A DNA stretch of 64,000 bases from an uncultured Ruminiclostridium sp. (GTDB taxonomy: Bacteria > Bacillota > Clostridia > Oscillospirales > Ruminococcaceae), in the NCBI GenBank assembly GCA_947629925.1, contig CANRFO010000003.1:62001-126000 (forward strand), in the 5' to 3' direction. Below, one piece after another: positions 1-7,858 of the stretch; positions within the stretch are counted from its first letter, which is position 1; each line of letters starts with the position of its first letter. Both the position numbers and the translations under genes were made by a program. Below the pieces are notes generated by a model that made no database searches, was not told the DNA's origin, and was given only the letters and a program-made list of their open reading frames with translations.

Positions 1-2216
1 GTCAGCCAGCTGTTCTTCGCCTCACCGAATCTGGGAGCGTCCTTGCCTGCTATCATCTGAGCGTATACATAAGGCTCAGTGCGGTGCAGGTCGGAAATTT
101 CCTCGTTGTAGGCGGGAGCTATCTTTGAATAATACTCAAACGCCTTGTCGCCGTGTCCAACAAATGCCTCGGCGCAGATTATCCACGCGTTGTTGTGGCA
201 GAAGATACCTGCGTTCTCCTTGTATCCGGGGGGATAGGTGGAGATCTCGCCGTACTCGATGTAGTAGTGAGTGAAGGCGGGGTTGTTCAGTACAAGACCG
301 TGCTTGCTGTTCAGGTATTTGTCAACGCTTTCAAGGGTCTTGATGTCGGCGCCCTGCTCCTTGCCTATTCCTGCCATTACGCAGAAGCCCTGGGGCTCAA
401 TGAATATCTTGCCCTCTTCGTTTTCGTGAGAGCCGACTTTTCTTCCCAAATCGTCGTATGCGCGCAGGAACCATTCGCCGTCATAGCCGTATTCAAGGGT
501 AGCCTTTGCCATTTTGTCGATCTCCGCCTGAGCCTTGTCAGCCTCGGCGTTGTCGCCCTTTATGCGGCACATTTTAACGTATTCGGGTCCGATAAAGCAG
601 AACATACCCGCTATCATAACCGATTCTGCGGTAAGGCTGTAACCGATGTCGCCGTATTTGGGGGAGGTGTAGGTCTGGAAGGACTGACCCGGCTTGTCGG
701 AGAAGCAGCTCAGGTTCAGGCAGTCGTTCCAGTCGGCTCTGCCGCTGAGAGGAAGTCCATGAGGTCCTACCTTGTTGCATACATGGTAGAACGCACGTTT
801 CATATGGTCAAGCATTGTGTCGGCAAGCTCGTCCTTGTTCTCGTAAGGAACCTTTTCGTCAAGTATGGAAACGTCGCCTGTTTCCTTGATGTAAGCGGCT
901 ACTGCTAAAATCATCCACAGCGGGTCGTCGTTGAAGTTGGAGCCGAGCTCGTGGTTGCCCATTTTGGTGAGGGGCTGATACTGGTGATAAGCGCCGCCGT
1001 CCTCCAGCATTGTCGCCGCAAGGTCGATAAGTCTTTCCCTTGCTCTTGCGGGTATCTGATGAACAAAGCCAAGCAGATCCTGGTTGCTGTCACGGAAGCC
1101 CATTCCTCTGCCGATACCGCTTTCAAAGTAGGAGGCGGAACGGCTCATATTGAATGTTACCATACACTGATACTGATTCCAGATGTTTACCATTCTGTTC
1201 AGCTTTTCGTCGGGGGAATTTACGCTGTACTGGCGCAGTACGTTGTTCCAGTATTCTTTAAGTCCGTCAAACAGCTTTTCAGCTTTTTCAACGGTGTCGC
1301 AAAGAGCGATCATCTCTTTTGCCTTTTTCTTGTTCACTATGTTCTTCTTGCTGTTTGCGGTGGTGATTATCGTATCGCTGTCGGTAAGGTCGGGAGCGAA
1401 TTTTTCCTCAACGGGATTTTCAACGTAGCCCAGAAGGAATATCAGTTCCTTGCTTTCGCCTGCTTTAAGCTCGATTTCAAGATAATGGGAGGCTATGGGC
1501 GACCAGCCGTCTGCAACGGAGTTTGACGCCTTGCCGTTTTCAACTACCTGAGGCTCGCCAAAGCCGTTGTAAAGTCCTAAAAAGCTCTCTCTGTCGGTGT
1601 CAAAGCCCTGAATGGGAGCGTTTACGCTGTAAAATGCATAGTGGTCGCGGCGCTCTTTGTACTCGGTCTTGTGGTAGATAACGCTGCCGTCTATCTCCAC
1701 TTCGCCTGTGTTGAAGTTGCGCTGGAAGTTGGTGGTGTCGTCGTTTGCGTCCCACAGGCACCATTCAAGAAAGCTCCAGAGCTTCAGGCTCTTGGAGGAA
1801 TTGCTGTTGTTGGTGAGGGTAAGTCTTTGAACCTCGCCGTTAAAGCCCACGGGAACGAAGAACTTGACTTCGGCTTTTACGCCGTTCTTTTCGCCGCTGA
1901 TGACGGTGTAGCCCATACCGTGACGGCAGGAATAGCTGTCAAGCGGGGTCTTTACAGGCGACCAGCCGGGATTCCATACGGTGTCGCCGTCCTTGATGTA
2001 AAAATAGCGTCCGCCCATATCAACAGGAACGTTGTTGTAGCGGTAACGTGTGATACGGCGGAGCCTTGCGTCCTTATAGAAGCTGTATCCGCCTGCGGTA
2101 TTGGAAATAAGAGAGAAAAAGCCCTCTGTTCCCAGATAATTTATCCAAGGGTAGGGCGTTTTGGGGGAGGTGATGACGTATTCGCGGTTAAGGTCGTCAA
2201 AAAAGCCGAATTTCAT
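1..2216 (-). CDS. cbp: cellobiose phosphorylase (GH94), 3' end outside window
   Basis: Translation of the minus strand gives 738 open codons starting [18 protein letters not shown] and running off the left edge within KNSWL, so roughly 70-80 C-terminal residues of a family protein of about 810 residues are missing. GH94 enzymes split cellobiose with inorganic phosphate into glucose 1-phosphate and glucose in the cytoplasm. Visible family marks are the N-terminal beta-sandwich region (SRHGMGYTV-like), [14 protein letters not shown] near residue 370, FNDDPLW, and the ADWNDCLN motif, whose first Asp (about residue 495) corresponds to the general acid of characterised cellobiose phosphorylases. 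The ATG at 2216 follows an AAAGGACAGG ribosome site. It sits alone behind its own promoter. The related cellodextrin phosphorylases are larger; length and motifs favour cellobiose phosphorylase. Confidence 0.93.
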   Translation of the reverse strand, partial: MKFGFFDDLNREYVITSPKTPYPWINYLGTEGFFSLISNTAGGYSFYKDARLRRITRYRYNNVPVDMGGRYFYIKDGDTVWNPGWSPVKTPLDSYSCRHGMGYTVISGEKNGVKAEVKFFVPVGFNGEVQRLTLTNNSNSSKSLKLWSFLEWCLWDANDDTTNFQRNFNTGEVEIDGSVIYHKTEYKERRDHYAFYSVNAPIQGFDTDRESFLGLYNGFGEPQVVENGKASNSVADGWSPIASHYLEIELKAGESKELIFLLGYVENPVEEKFAPDLTDSDTIITTANSKKNIVNKKKAKEMIALCDTVEKAEKLFDGLKEYWNNVLRQYSVNSPDEKLNRMVNIWNQYQCMVTFNMSRSASYFESGIGRGMGFRDSNQDLLGFVHQIPARARERLIDLAATMLEDGGAYHQYQPLTKMGNHELGSNFNDDPLWMILAVAAYIKETGDVSILDEKVPYENKDELADTMLDHMKRAFYHVCNKVGPHGLPLSGRADWNDCLNLSCFSDKPGQSFQTYTSPKYGDIGYSLTAESVMIAGMFCFIGPEYVKMCRIKGDNAEADKAQAEIDKMAKATLEYGYDGEWFLRAYDDLGRKVGSHENEEGKIFIEPQGFCVMAGIGKEQGADIKTLESVDKYLNSKHGLVLNNPAFTHYYIEYGEISTYPPGYKENAGIFCHNNAWIICAEAFVGHGDKAFEYYSKIAPAYNEEISDLHRTEPYVYAQMIAGKDAPRFGEAKNSWL

Positions 2217-2246
2217 GTGAATAGTCCTGTCCTTTCGTGAGTTTAA

Positions 2247-2266
2247 CATATCTTCATAAAGATATG
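2247..2266. promoter_or_regulatory. inverted repeat in the leader of the cellobiose phosphorylase gene
   Basis: A perfect 8-bp inverted repeat, CATATCTT-cata-AAGATATG, lies just downstream of the predicted -10 box and about 30 bp before the start codon. The position suits a repressor operator or an mRNA hairpin. No binding protein can be named from the sequence; the XRE regulator encoded next door is one candidate. Confidence 0.4.
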
Positions 2267-2277
2267 CCTGTACAATA

Positions 2278-2306
2278 AGTATATAACATTTTGCAAAAAA
2301 AGGCAA
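2278..2306 (-). promoter_or_regulatory. predicted sigma-A promoter of cellobiose phosphorylase
   Basis: On the minus strand TTGCCT (2301-2306) is followed by 17 bp and TATACT (2278-2283). It points at the cellobiose phosphorylase gene starting at 2216. Confidence 0.6.
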
Positions 2307-2360
2307 GGGGTTGAAAACGATATTATGGAAATTTTTCACAAAAATTTACAGGAACGAAGC

Positions 2361-2389
2361 TTGACTACGAAAAAAATAAATGTTACAAT
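2361..2389 (+). promoter_or_regulatory. predicted sigma-A promoter toward XRE regulator
   Basis: TTGACT (2361-2366), 17-bp spacer, TACAAT (2384-2389). The only downstream gene on this strand is the XRE regulator at 2573, which would give a leader of about 175 nt. The leader carries GAACGTTT (2403) and AAACGTTC (about 2457) as distant inverted half-sites. Otherwise the 2217-2572 gap shows no gene. Confidence 0.6.
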
Positions 2390-2572
2390 CAATTGCGGCA
2401 GAACGTTTACTGTGCAATAAAACCAAATGAGCATAGGGAAATAAAGTCGGTATCGCAAAACGTTCAACAGATATTTTCAAAAATCAGCGCTGAGAGAATG
2501 TCCAATCATTCGCTGTTTATGGTATGGACAAAAAGGTACAGATACGATATGCTTTTCTTGGAGGTGATTTGA

Positions 2573-3082
2573 ATGGACCTGCTCCTTACAGGCAAATTCA
2601 TAGCGGAACTCAGAAAAGAACAGGGGCTTACGCAGGAACAGCTCGGAGAAAAAATAGGCGTGACGAACAAGACGGTTTCCCGCTGGGAAACAGGAACATA
2701 TCTGCCGCCTGCGGACGTTCTGATGATAATGAGCGAGCTGTTCGGCGTCAGCATAAACGAGATATTGAGCGGTAAACGGCTCACAAATGGGGAATACAGA
2801 CAAGCCGCGGAAGAAAACCTGATAGATACCGTTCAGGCAAGCAGCTTTGAGCTTAAAGACAGGATATCGTTTTACAAAAAGAAATGGCTCAAAGCCCATG
2901 CAGCTATTATGATATTTATCGGCATTTGCCTTGTGGGAATTTTTGCGGCGGGAGCTTTCTTTTCTCAAATACCGATAGTTTATCTGTCCTTATTGCTTTT
3001 GATATCAGCGCATTGCTGGCGGCACAACTCAATGATGTCCTATATTGAAAAGCACGCCTTTGACGGTAAGGAAAGCAATTAA
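2573..3082 (+). CDS. XRE-family regulator with two membrane segments
   Basis: 169 residues. The first ~65 form a Cro/CI-type helix-turn-helix: LTQEQLGEKIGVTNKTVSRW followed by the usual LPPADVLMIMSELFGVSINEILSG tail seen in clostridial XRE proteins. A linker to about residue 108 leads to two hydrophobic segments (about 111-130 and 132-150), so the DNA-binding domain is probably tethered to the membrane. The ATG follows GGAGGTGATTTGA, a strong ribosome site. Membrane-bound XRE proteins are common beside ABC transporters, and a MacB-like transporter lies convergently downstream, but control of that transporter is only an inference. The gene ends in a strong bidirectional hairpin. Confidence 0.85.
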   Translation: MDLLLTGKFIAELRKEQGLTQEQLGEKIGVTNKTVSRWETGTYLPPADVLMIMSELFGVSINEILSGKRLTNGEYRQAAEENLIDTVQASSFELKDRISFYKKKWLKAHAAIMIFIGICLVGIFAAGAFFSQIPIVYLSLLLLISAHCWRHNSMMSYIEKHAFDGKESN

Positions 3083-3100
3083 ATTATTTTTAAAATAAAA

Positions 3101-3176
3101 GCGGTACCTTAGCCGCACTGACATAGGAAAACACAGGTTTTCTTATGGCAGGGCGGCTTTGGGTACCGCTTTTTTC
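3101..3176. terminator. long bidirectional terminator hairpin, copy 1 of a repeated element
   Basis: Outer arms GCGGTACC (3101-3108) and GGTACCGC (3162-3169) enclose AGCCGC/GCGGCT, CTG/CAG, CATA/TATG and GAAAAC-acag-GTTTTC, followed by a T-run. It lies between convergent genes. The inner ~45 bp recur almost unchanged at 36320-36366. Confidence 0.85.
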
Positions 3177-4353
3177 AATTTCTCAGCGCCTCTATGGGGT
3201 TCAGCCTTGCGGCTTTCATAGCGGGGTAAACGCCGAACAGGGCGCCCATGGCTGCGGAAAAGAAAAAGGAAAGAAGCACAGACTTAAACGGTATCAGAAC
3301 AGGCATTTCCAAAACGACACAGCCGACAGCGCACACAAGCGTTCCCAGCGCTATCCCGATAAGGCTCCCCATAGCGGTAAGAAGGACGCTTTCAAGCAGG
3401 AACTCCAGCATTATGTCCTTGTTCTCGGCTCCTATGGACTTTTTTATGCCTATCTCACGGGTGCGCTCGCCTACGCTTACCAGCATCGTTGTCATGACCG
3501 TTATTCCAGATACCACAAGACTTATCCCCGCTATAAGGGACAACACCATCGTCACGGTGGAGAGAATGTTGTTAAGCTGCCCCTTCTGGCTTTGAAAATT
3601 CGTTATGATAAGACCGTTTTCGGTATTTTTCAGCTGATTTACTTCCGAGGTGAGATCGTCGGTGAGGGATTCGTCGGCATTGTCGCCGTCAAGGAGCAGA
3701 GCTATCTTATCAAAATTCGTCTTTCCGCTTATGTCCTGCATAGTGGTGTAGGGGATATACACAAAGTCGGGGATAATGCCCGACATCATGTTCTGAAGCC
3801 CTGTCATGCCTGATTTTGCAACTCCCGCTATCTCAAAGTCGTAATACCCGCCCGCAAGGAGCAGACGTATCTTTTTTCCTACGATATTGCTTCTGCCGTA
3901 GCTGTTTCTGGCAAGCACCTCGTCGATGACGCAGGTCATGGCATGAGCCTCCACGTCGCCCTCGTTTATCAGGCGGCCGTGTATCGCCTCTATGGAAATT
4001 ATGTCCTTGGCGTCCTGATCGACTCCCCATGCGTAGCACACAAGGCTTGTTTCCAAAAGCTTCGATTCGCTGGGAGACGCCATAAGCGGCATAGCCTTGT
4101 TCACTCCGTCAAGGCGGCTGAAGGCGGCTACGTCCTCGTCAGTGAGAACTATATCCCCGCCGCTTTCCGAAGCTTCAACAAGCGCTGAATTTATCCCCAT
4201 GGTCACCATGGCGGAGGTGACCTGCTGCGTGCCCACAACGCCTATCCCTGATATTACCACCACGGCGAAAACTCCTACCGCAACGCCGCATAATGTAAGG
4301 GCTGAACGCCCTTTGCCCCGCCTTATGTTTTTCAGCGCTCTTCCAAGTCCCAT
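3175..4353 (-). CDS. MacB/FtsX-type ABC transporter permease
   Basis: 392 residues with the MacB layout: an N-terminal membrane helix (about residues 17-42, in the family motif ALTLCGVAVGVF), a ~220-residue extracytoplasmic MacB_PCD-like domain, then three C-terminal helices with the FtsX signature around ERTREIGIKKSIGA (about 300) and the closing MKAARLNPIEALRN. It would form a dimer with the ATPase encoded 16 bp upstream and act mechanically on a substrate outside the membrane, typically a peptide, lipid or antibiotic. The start has a GAAAGGAA site. The substrate cannot be read from the sequence. It shares an intergenic terminator with the XRE gene. Confidence 0.9.
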   Translation of the reverse strand: MGLGRALKNIRRGKGRSALTLCGVAVGVFAVVVISGIGVVGTQQVTSAMVTMGINSALVEASESGGDIVLTDEDVAAFSRLDGVNKAMPLMASPSESKLLETSLVCYAWGVDQDAKDIISIEAIHGRLINEGDVEAHAMTCVIDEVLARNSYGRSNIVGKKIRLLLAGGYYDFEIAGVAKSGMTGLQNMMSGIIPDFVYIPYTTMQDISGKTNFDKIALLLDGDNADESLTDDLTSEVNQLKNTENGLIITNFQSQKGQLNNILSTVTMVLSLIAGISLVVSGITVMTTMLVSVGERTREIGIKKSIGAENKDIMLEFLLESVLLTAMGSLIGIALGTLVCAVGCVVLEMPVLIPFKSVLLSFFFSAAMGALFGVYPAMKAARLNPIEALRN

Positions 4354-4369
4354 TCTTTTTGTTCCTTTC

Positions 4370-5032
4370 TCACATTATTCTTCCGTCGGATATCCTTACC
4401 TGCCTGTGAGCGGTAAGCGCCGCGCCGTTGTCATGGGTGATAAGTACCACCGTTTTGCCTGTTCTGTTAAGCTCGTGAAGCATTTCCATCACCGACGCTC
4501 CCGCGCGGCTGTCAAGGTTGCCGCACGGCTCGTCGGCAAGAATTATGGGCGCGTCTGCCGCCAAAGCTCTGGCTATGGCGACACGCTGCTGCTGTCCGCC
4601 TGAAAGCTCGGCGGGAAGATGATCCCCGCGCTTTTCCAGCCCCACCGCCTCCAGCGCCCGCATTACCGTTTCACGGCGCTTTGCCGCAGGTATCCTGCGG
4701 TAGATGAGCGGGAGCTCCGCGTTTTCCGCAGCGGTGAGAGTGGGGATAAGATTGAATCCCTGAAAGATGAAGCTTATCTTTTCGCTTCTTATTCTGCTGA
4801 GCTGTGAGGAGGACAGCTGCGAAATGTCCTCGCCGTCAAGAAAATATTCCCCGTCGGTCTGAGTGTCGAGACACCCGATTATGTTCATAAGCGTTGTTTT
4901 ACCTGAGCCTGAGGCTCCCACAATGGCGACAAATTCCCCCTCGCGCACCTCCATTGAAACGCCGTCCAGCGCCTTCACCTGCTGTCCCGCCGAGGGGGAA
5001 TATATCTTAGTCAGTTCTTTTATCCTTATCAT
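4370..5032 (-). CDS. MacB/LolD-family ABC transporter ATPase
   Basis: 220 residues from the ATG at 5032, chosen because GGGAGGAGG lies directly ahead of it; an in-frame upstream start at 5056 lacks such a site. Walker [11 protein letters not shown]-loop [14 protein letters not shown], signature LSGGQQQR, Walker [14 protein letters not shown] and the H-loop LITHD are all intact. It is the energy partner of the permease 16 bp downstream. The start overlaps the 3' end of the preceding small Cys-rich gene by 26 bp, so the three genes are probably one transcript. A divergent adaptor-like gene starts at 5283, completing a three-part exporter. Confidence 0.92.
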   Translation of the reverse strand: MIRIKELTKIYSPSAGQQVKALDGVSMEVREGEFVAIVGASGSGKTTLMNIIGCLDTQTDGEYFLDGEDISQLSSSQLSRIRSEKISFIFQGFNLIPTLTAAENAELPLIYRRIPAAKRRETVMRALEAVGLEKRGDHLPAELSGGQQQRVAIARALAADAPIILADEPCGNLDSRAGASVMEMLHELNRTGKTVVLITHDNGAALTAHRQVRISDGRIM

Positions 5033-5165
5033 CTTTTTCCTCCTCCCTTTTGTCAAAATAAACGCAGGGGGAGGAGATGACGTCGGTTATCTTCCCATAC
5101 TCTCTTAAACAGCAGTAGCCGTCCTTCTGGTGTCTGCAATTTTCACTGCATAATATAAGGTTCAT
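5007..5165 (-). CDS. small Cys-rich conserved protein
   Basis: 52 residues (MNLILCSENCRHQKDGYCCL...SSPCVYF...). The start at 5165 is fixed by AAGGAGAAAG just ahead; the longer open frame has no ribosome site. The pattern Cx3C-x7-CC...Cx2F resembles a family of ~50-residue clostridial proteins with conserved cysteines, sometimes mislabelled hydroxymyristoyl-ACP dehydratase, possibly metal-binding. The charged tail ([14 protein letters not shown]) overlaps the ABC ATPase start by 26 bp, suggesting translational coupling. Function unknown. Confidence 0.7.
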   Translation of the reverse strand: MNLILCSENCRHQKDGYCCLREYGKITDVISSPCVYFDKREEEKDDKDKRTD

Positions 5166-5282
5166 GATCTTTCTCCTTAGAAATGTTTGGATATATTTTG
5201 TGCTTCTTTTTTTCATTTATGCCTAAATATTCCGCGTATTTTAAGGCAAACTAACTGTGCTATCAAGAAAGGAAGTGCAAAA

Positions 5283-5975
5283 ATGATGAAAATTATCGGA
5301 AAAAGATTTACCGTACTTAAAACGCTTATAGTGGCGGCGCTTTTGTTTTCGGCAGGTTATATCGCCTTTCGCGTTCCCGCGGCGGCGGAAAGCTTCTACC
5401 CCTTTTCGGGAGCGATAAAGCCTGAGCTTTGTGTATACTGTCCCTCCGTTTCCGCAAAGGGGAGCATAGTGAAGAACGGCGAGGAATGGTTCGCCGTGGT
5501 CGCGGTGAACGAAGGCGATATTTCCTCGGTGGAAACAGGGCAAAGCGCGATCCTTTCAGGCGCCGCCCTTCCCGACGGAAGCTTTTCGGGAACAGTCGAA
5601 CAGATAGGCGACAGCGCTCATACCGCCGCTTTGAGCGCAGTTTCAACGCCTGAAACCGTGGTTGACGTAACAGTAAAGATAATGCAGGGAGACACAAAAA
5701 AGCTGAGGGCAGGCTACTCGGTCACTGCGGAAATAAGAACTGGCGATGAGCGGACTGTTACAATGCTGCCATACTCGGTCATTGATCAGGACGAAACAGG
5801 CGAATTTGTATATGTGCTTGAAAAAGGCTCGGCGGTAAAAAGAGGCATAGTGACGGGGATAGAGCTTTCGGACAGGACGGAGATCGTGTCCGGACTGGAC
5901 GGAAAGGACTCGGTGCTGACTAATCCCGAAGCGCTTTTTGACGGAGCAAGAGTGAGAATGAGAAAAGCGGAATGA
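5283..5975 (+). CDS. HlyD/MacA-like membrane-anchored adaptor (short form)
   Basis: 230 residues from ATG 5283, preceded by AAAGGAAG. It begins with an N-terminal membrane anchor or signal segment (about residues 8-30: LKTLIVAALLFSAGYIAF), then beta-rich sequence similar to the barrel and membrane-proximal domains of periplasmic adaptor proteins (AEIRTGDERTVTMLPYSVI, then VYVLEKGSAVKRGIVTG and a DGKDSVLTNPEALFDGARV ending). The long coiled-coil hairpin and lipoyl halves of MacA are absent. It is divergent from the MacB-like ATPase and permease and probably works with them at the outer face of the membrane. Family assignment rests on the C-terminal pattern. Confidence 0.75.
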   Translation: MMKIIGKRFTVLKTLIVAALLFSAGYIAFRVPAAAESFYPFSGAIKPELCVYCPSVSAKGSIVKNGEEWFAVVAVNEGDISSVETGQSAILSGAALPDGSFSGTVEQIGDSAHTAALSAVSTPETVVDVTVKIMQGDTKKLRAGYSVTAEIRTGDERTVTMLPYSVIDQDETGEFVYVLEKGSAVKRGIVTGIELSDRTEIVSGLDGKDSVLTNPEALFDGARVRMRKAE

Positions 5976-6071
5976 ATATCCATCGGACATATGATCCTTT
6001 GTATATTCTTCAGCTAAAAACTTTGAAGCCGCTTCGATCTTTTCGTTATCCGAAATTTTGCACAGATATGA

Positions 6072-6102
6072 AAACACGCTCCTTTGGTATGGGAGCGTGT
6101 TT
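6072..6102 (+). terminator. terminator after adaptor gene
   Basis: AAACACGCTCC - 8-nt loop - GGGAGCGTGTTT, ending in a short T-run, about 100 bp after the adaptor stop codon. Confidence 0.6.
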
Positions 6103-6147
6103 ATGCTGTAATATTGTTTTACCAAAAATATTTTTGGCAGTGAATAT

Positions 6148-6176
6148 AAAAGCACGCTCCCGTAAATTGGGAGCGT
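6148..6176 (-). terminator. stranded original terminator of tRNA-Leu
   Basis: Read on the minus strand, ACGCTCCC-aatttac-GGGAGCGT-gc-TTTT is a Rho-independent terminator. It lies 22 bp beyond the 3' (CCA) end of the tRNA-Leu fragment at 6199-6253. In the uninterrupted chromosome it would have terminated the tRNA, which is now 11.4 kb away at 17585-17671. Confidence 0.65.
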
Positions 6177-6198
6177 ATCGGGTGCAGCGTCACGCTGT

Positions 6199-6253
6199 TG
6201 GTGCCGCTGACCGGACTTGAACCGGTACGGTATCGCTACCGAGGGATTTTAAG
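6199..6253 (-). repeat. left attachment site: 3' part of tRNA-Leu (55-bp direct repeat)
   Basis: 55 bp identical to 17585-17639, covering the tRNA-Leu 3' CCA, acceptor, T arm, variable arm and anticodon stem up to the anticodon region, after which the sequence diverges. This is the displaced 3' end left by integration of the island. Confidence 0.93.
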
Positions 6254-6602
6254 GCGGAGCAATTTTTAAACAATAAATCGGACATATCCGAGGTTTTATT
6301 CATCCGCTTTTTTAAAACGTTTTTTGCAGGCGGTGTGAAAATATACGGACATTTCGGAAATATTGTTTTTGCTCAAAAAATTCAAATCTGTTAGAAAAAT
6401 GTTAGACAGCAACCGTCGCTTTTTCATTAAATGTTTGCGATGTAAAATACTGATGAAAAACCATTTTACACATTTACTCAAATCAAAAAATATACATCGA
6501 TAGAATTCTGTTTAAAACTGTTCAAAGCGCCCGATTACAGGGCATTTATTCGACAAAACTGTTATACATTATTATATCGTAAAACAAAATTTACCAATAA
6601 TT

Positions 6603-6637
6603 AAAAAAGCGTATTTTATTCAATACGCTTATTTTTT
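6603..6637. terminator. bidirectional terminator in island left end
   Basis: AAAAAAGCGTATT - ttattc - AATACGCTTATTTTTT; A-run on one side and T-run on the other. It overlaps the end of the recombinase remnant. Confidence 0.75.
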
Positions 6638-6780
6638 GTGCCTGCCAGCTTGTAGAATGTAGTGCGTTTTGTACCTGTTAATTCCATAGCCCTTTTCGCT
6701 GTGATTTTGCCGCTTTGCCAGTCGTTTACTACGCTTCCCCCGATTTTCCTGTATTTTAGCAGAATTTTACTTCTTTTGTT
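6616..6780 (-). pseudogene. serine recombinase (resolvase), C-terminal remnant
   Basis: 54 codons open on the minus strand between a TAA at the upstream side and TAA at 6616-6618. The readable part GGSVVNDWQSGKITAKRAME followed by LTGTKRTTFYKLAG matches the C-terminal helix-turn-helix of site-specific serine recombinases (pattern W..GxIT...A....G....TFY). The catalytic domain is absent. It is interpreted as debris of an earlier recombinase or element. Confidence 0.65.
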
Positions 6781-6784
6781 TTAT

Positions 6785-6901
6785 CTATGATTGTTCCGCC
6801 GGAGTTCTTGCTTTAGGGTCAGGCATGATAGTTTTCAGCGCGTTAAAACCTCCCTCGGCAGTATAAGCAACATCTCTCACTATTGATTTGGCTAAACCCG
6901 A
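6785..6901 (-). pseudogene. unidentified 38-codon gene remnant
   Basis: An open stretch on the minus strand, bounded by TAG on both sides, reads SGLAKSIVRDVAYTAEGGFN followed by ALKTIMPDPKARTPAEQS. Composition looks coding and it has no start codon or ribosome site, so it is probably the tail of a truncated gene. Family not recognised. Confidence 0.35.
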
Positions 6902-7070
6902 CTAAATATCACAATTTTGCATTTTATAATAAGTGTGTTATATAATGTTATAAGCAATTTCAGCATTTTTCTGTTTATTAGCAACAGTAAGTTCATATGT
7001 AAATAGGAACTCCACAATCTTCCATGCTTTATTCCTATATCTATAAAAAAGATTATACAAAAAGCTAAGT

Positions 7071-7175
7071 TTATGTTTGTGTAAGATTTTGCTGCCTATT
7101 TGCAATTCTCCAAGGGTTCCATTTTGTATCCAGACTTGTTTCACATATAACTTGAAGTATGTCTTGTTTGTCCAA
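7071..7175 (-). pseudogene. truncated second copy of orfB (5' end only)
   Basis: A TTG start behind AGGTGATG gives LDKQDILQVICETSL, clearly related to the N-terminus of the 308-residue protein encoded from 13855 (MNKQDILQAICKTGI), also TTG-started and in the same place after orfA. Similarity is lost after ~14 residues and a stop follows 34 codons from the start. It is a decayed or recombined copy of the downstream gene of the orfA-orfB module. Confidence 0.6.
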
Positions 7176-7203
7176 CAAATCATCACCTATCCATACTGTC
7201 TTA

Positions 7204-7638
7204 TTATTTTATTTCGTCCTTGGGAACAAATACATTGGAAATGCTGGTGCTTATCTCTATCGGATGATCGCAAATAGGACAAAATTCCAATGCCGACAAG
7301 CCCTTGATTACCTCACAAAATTCTTCAATTTCATTACCTCTTACAGTAAACTGAGGAATTCTTATTGTAAATCCGCCGTGTTGTTCTTTGGGAGATATCT
7401 CCAAAGGTTCTATCTTGCCGCCGAATTCTTTAGCCATTTTTTTAAAGAATTTGAAAGATTTTGCAAGCTTTTCCATTTGAAGAGGATTGATTATAAAATC
7501 CTCATCGTTAAGACCATCTAAGTAGTTTTGATATGCCCTTCCTAAAGCGCCGACCCATTCCTCATCATCAAGTTCGTTGCTCTCCTCGCTAAACAGCGCG
7601 GGTAGAAGCTCATCGTCCATAAGAGAATTGATATCCAT
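7204..7638 (-). CDS. orfA1: unknown island protein, paralog of orfA2
   Basis: 144 residues, start at 7638 behind AGGAGGA. About half identical to the 144-residue product of 13882-14316 over the full length: both open MDI[ND]SLMDDELLP and share LDDEEW, FFKK.AK..GGK..P..ISPKE, and a closing sequence built around [VA]FxxWG/RGxxIxEFC and LSALxFxP. The N-terminal third is acidic, the middle basic. No membrane segment or known catalytic motif. The upstream promoter is conserved with that of orfA2. Its place ahead of an orfB copy suggests the two normally work as a pair. The family is not recognised; small acidic proteins of this kind are sometimes immunity or accessory proteins, but nothing here proves it. 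Confidence 0.8.
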   Translation of the reverse strand: MDINSLMDDELLPALFSEESNELDDEEWVGALGRAYQNYLDGLNDEDFIINPLQMEKLAKSFKFFKKMAKEFGGKIEPLEISPKEQHGGFTIRIPQFTVRGNEIEEFCEVIKGLSALEFCPICDHPIEISTSISNVFVPKDEIK

Positions 7639-7691
7639 AAAAATTCCTCCTGTGTTGTTATGGTTGTTATGTTTATATAGTATGTTTGTTT

Positions 7692-7720
7692 AGTATATCA
7701 TAATCGGTAATAAAAGTAAA
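7692..7720 (-). promoter_or_regulatory. promoter of orfA1
   Basis: TTTACT (7715-7720), 17-bp spacer, TATACT (7692-7697) on the minus strand. The spacer (tttattaccgattatga) is nearly identical to that of the orfA2 promoter at 14359-14387. Confidence 0.7.
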
Positions 7721-7830
7721 AATTCGTTTGTACTTTTGTTAAAGACTGGAATAGCAAAGCTGACTACAATGCCTGGCATTTGAAAAGAAACTATCGGACT
7801 TGGAAAGCTGTTTATATTGGATAAAATTTA

Positions 7831-7858
7831 ATCCCCGCTTGGGCGGGAGATTTTTATT
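7831..7858. terminator. terminator after the membrane-protein array
   Basis: AATCCCCGC-ttg-GGCGGGAGATTTTTATT forms a hairpin with a T-run on the plus side and A/T-rich sequence on the other, at the 3' end of the four-gene membrane-protein array. Confidence 0.55.

Noticed and set aside
153-2240. Several 190-250-codon open frames on the plus strand
   Set aside because: They are antisense to the cellobiose phosphorylase gene, whose minus-strand translation matches GH94 throughout; the plus-strand frames lack ribosome sites and recognisable products.
5980-6155. Minus-strand stretch reading KISDNEKIEAASKFLAEEYT, coding-like
   Set aside because: No ribosome site, interrupted by the terminator hairpin at 6072-6102, and no family recognised; at most a gene remnant.
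6199-6260. Second tRNA-Leu gene
   Set aside because: Only the 3' 55 bp of the tRNA are present; the anticodon loop and 5' half are missing, so it is an attachment-site remnant.
6938-7186. 82-residue minus-strand ORF (MMICWTNKTYF...) as a gene
   Set aside because: It is out of frame with the recognisable orfB-like start (LDKQDILQVIC); the homologous frame is decayed, so a pseudogene is the better reading.
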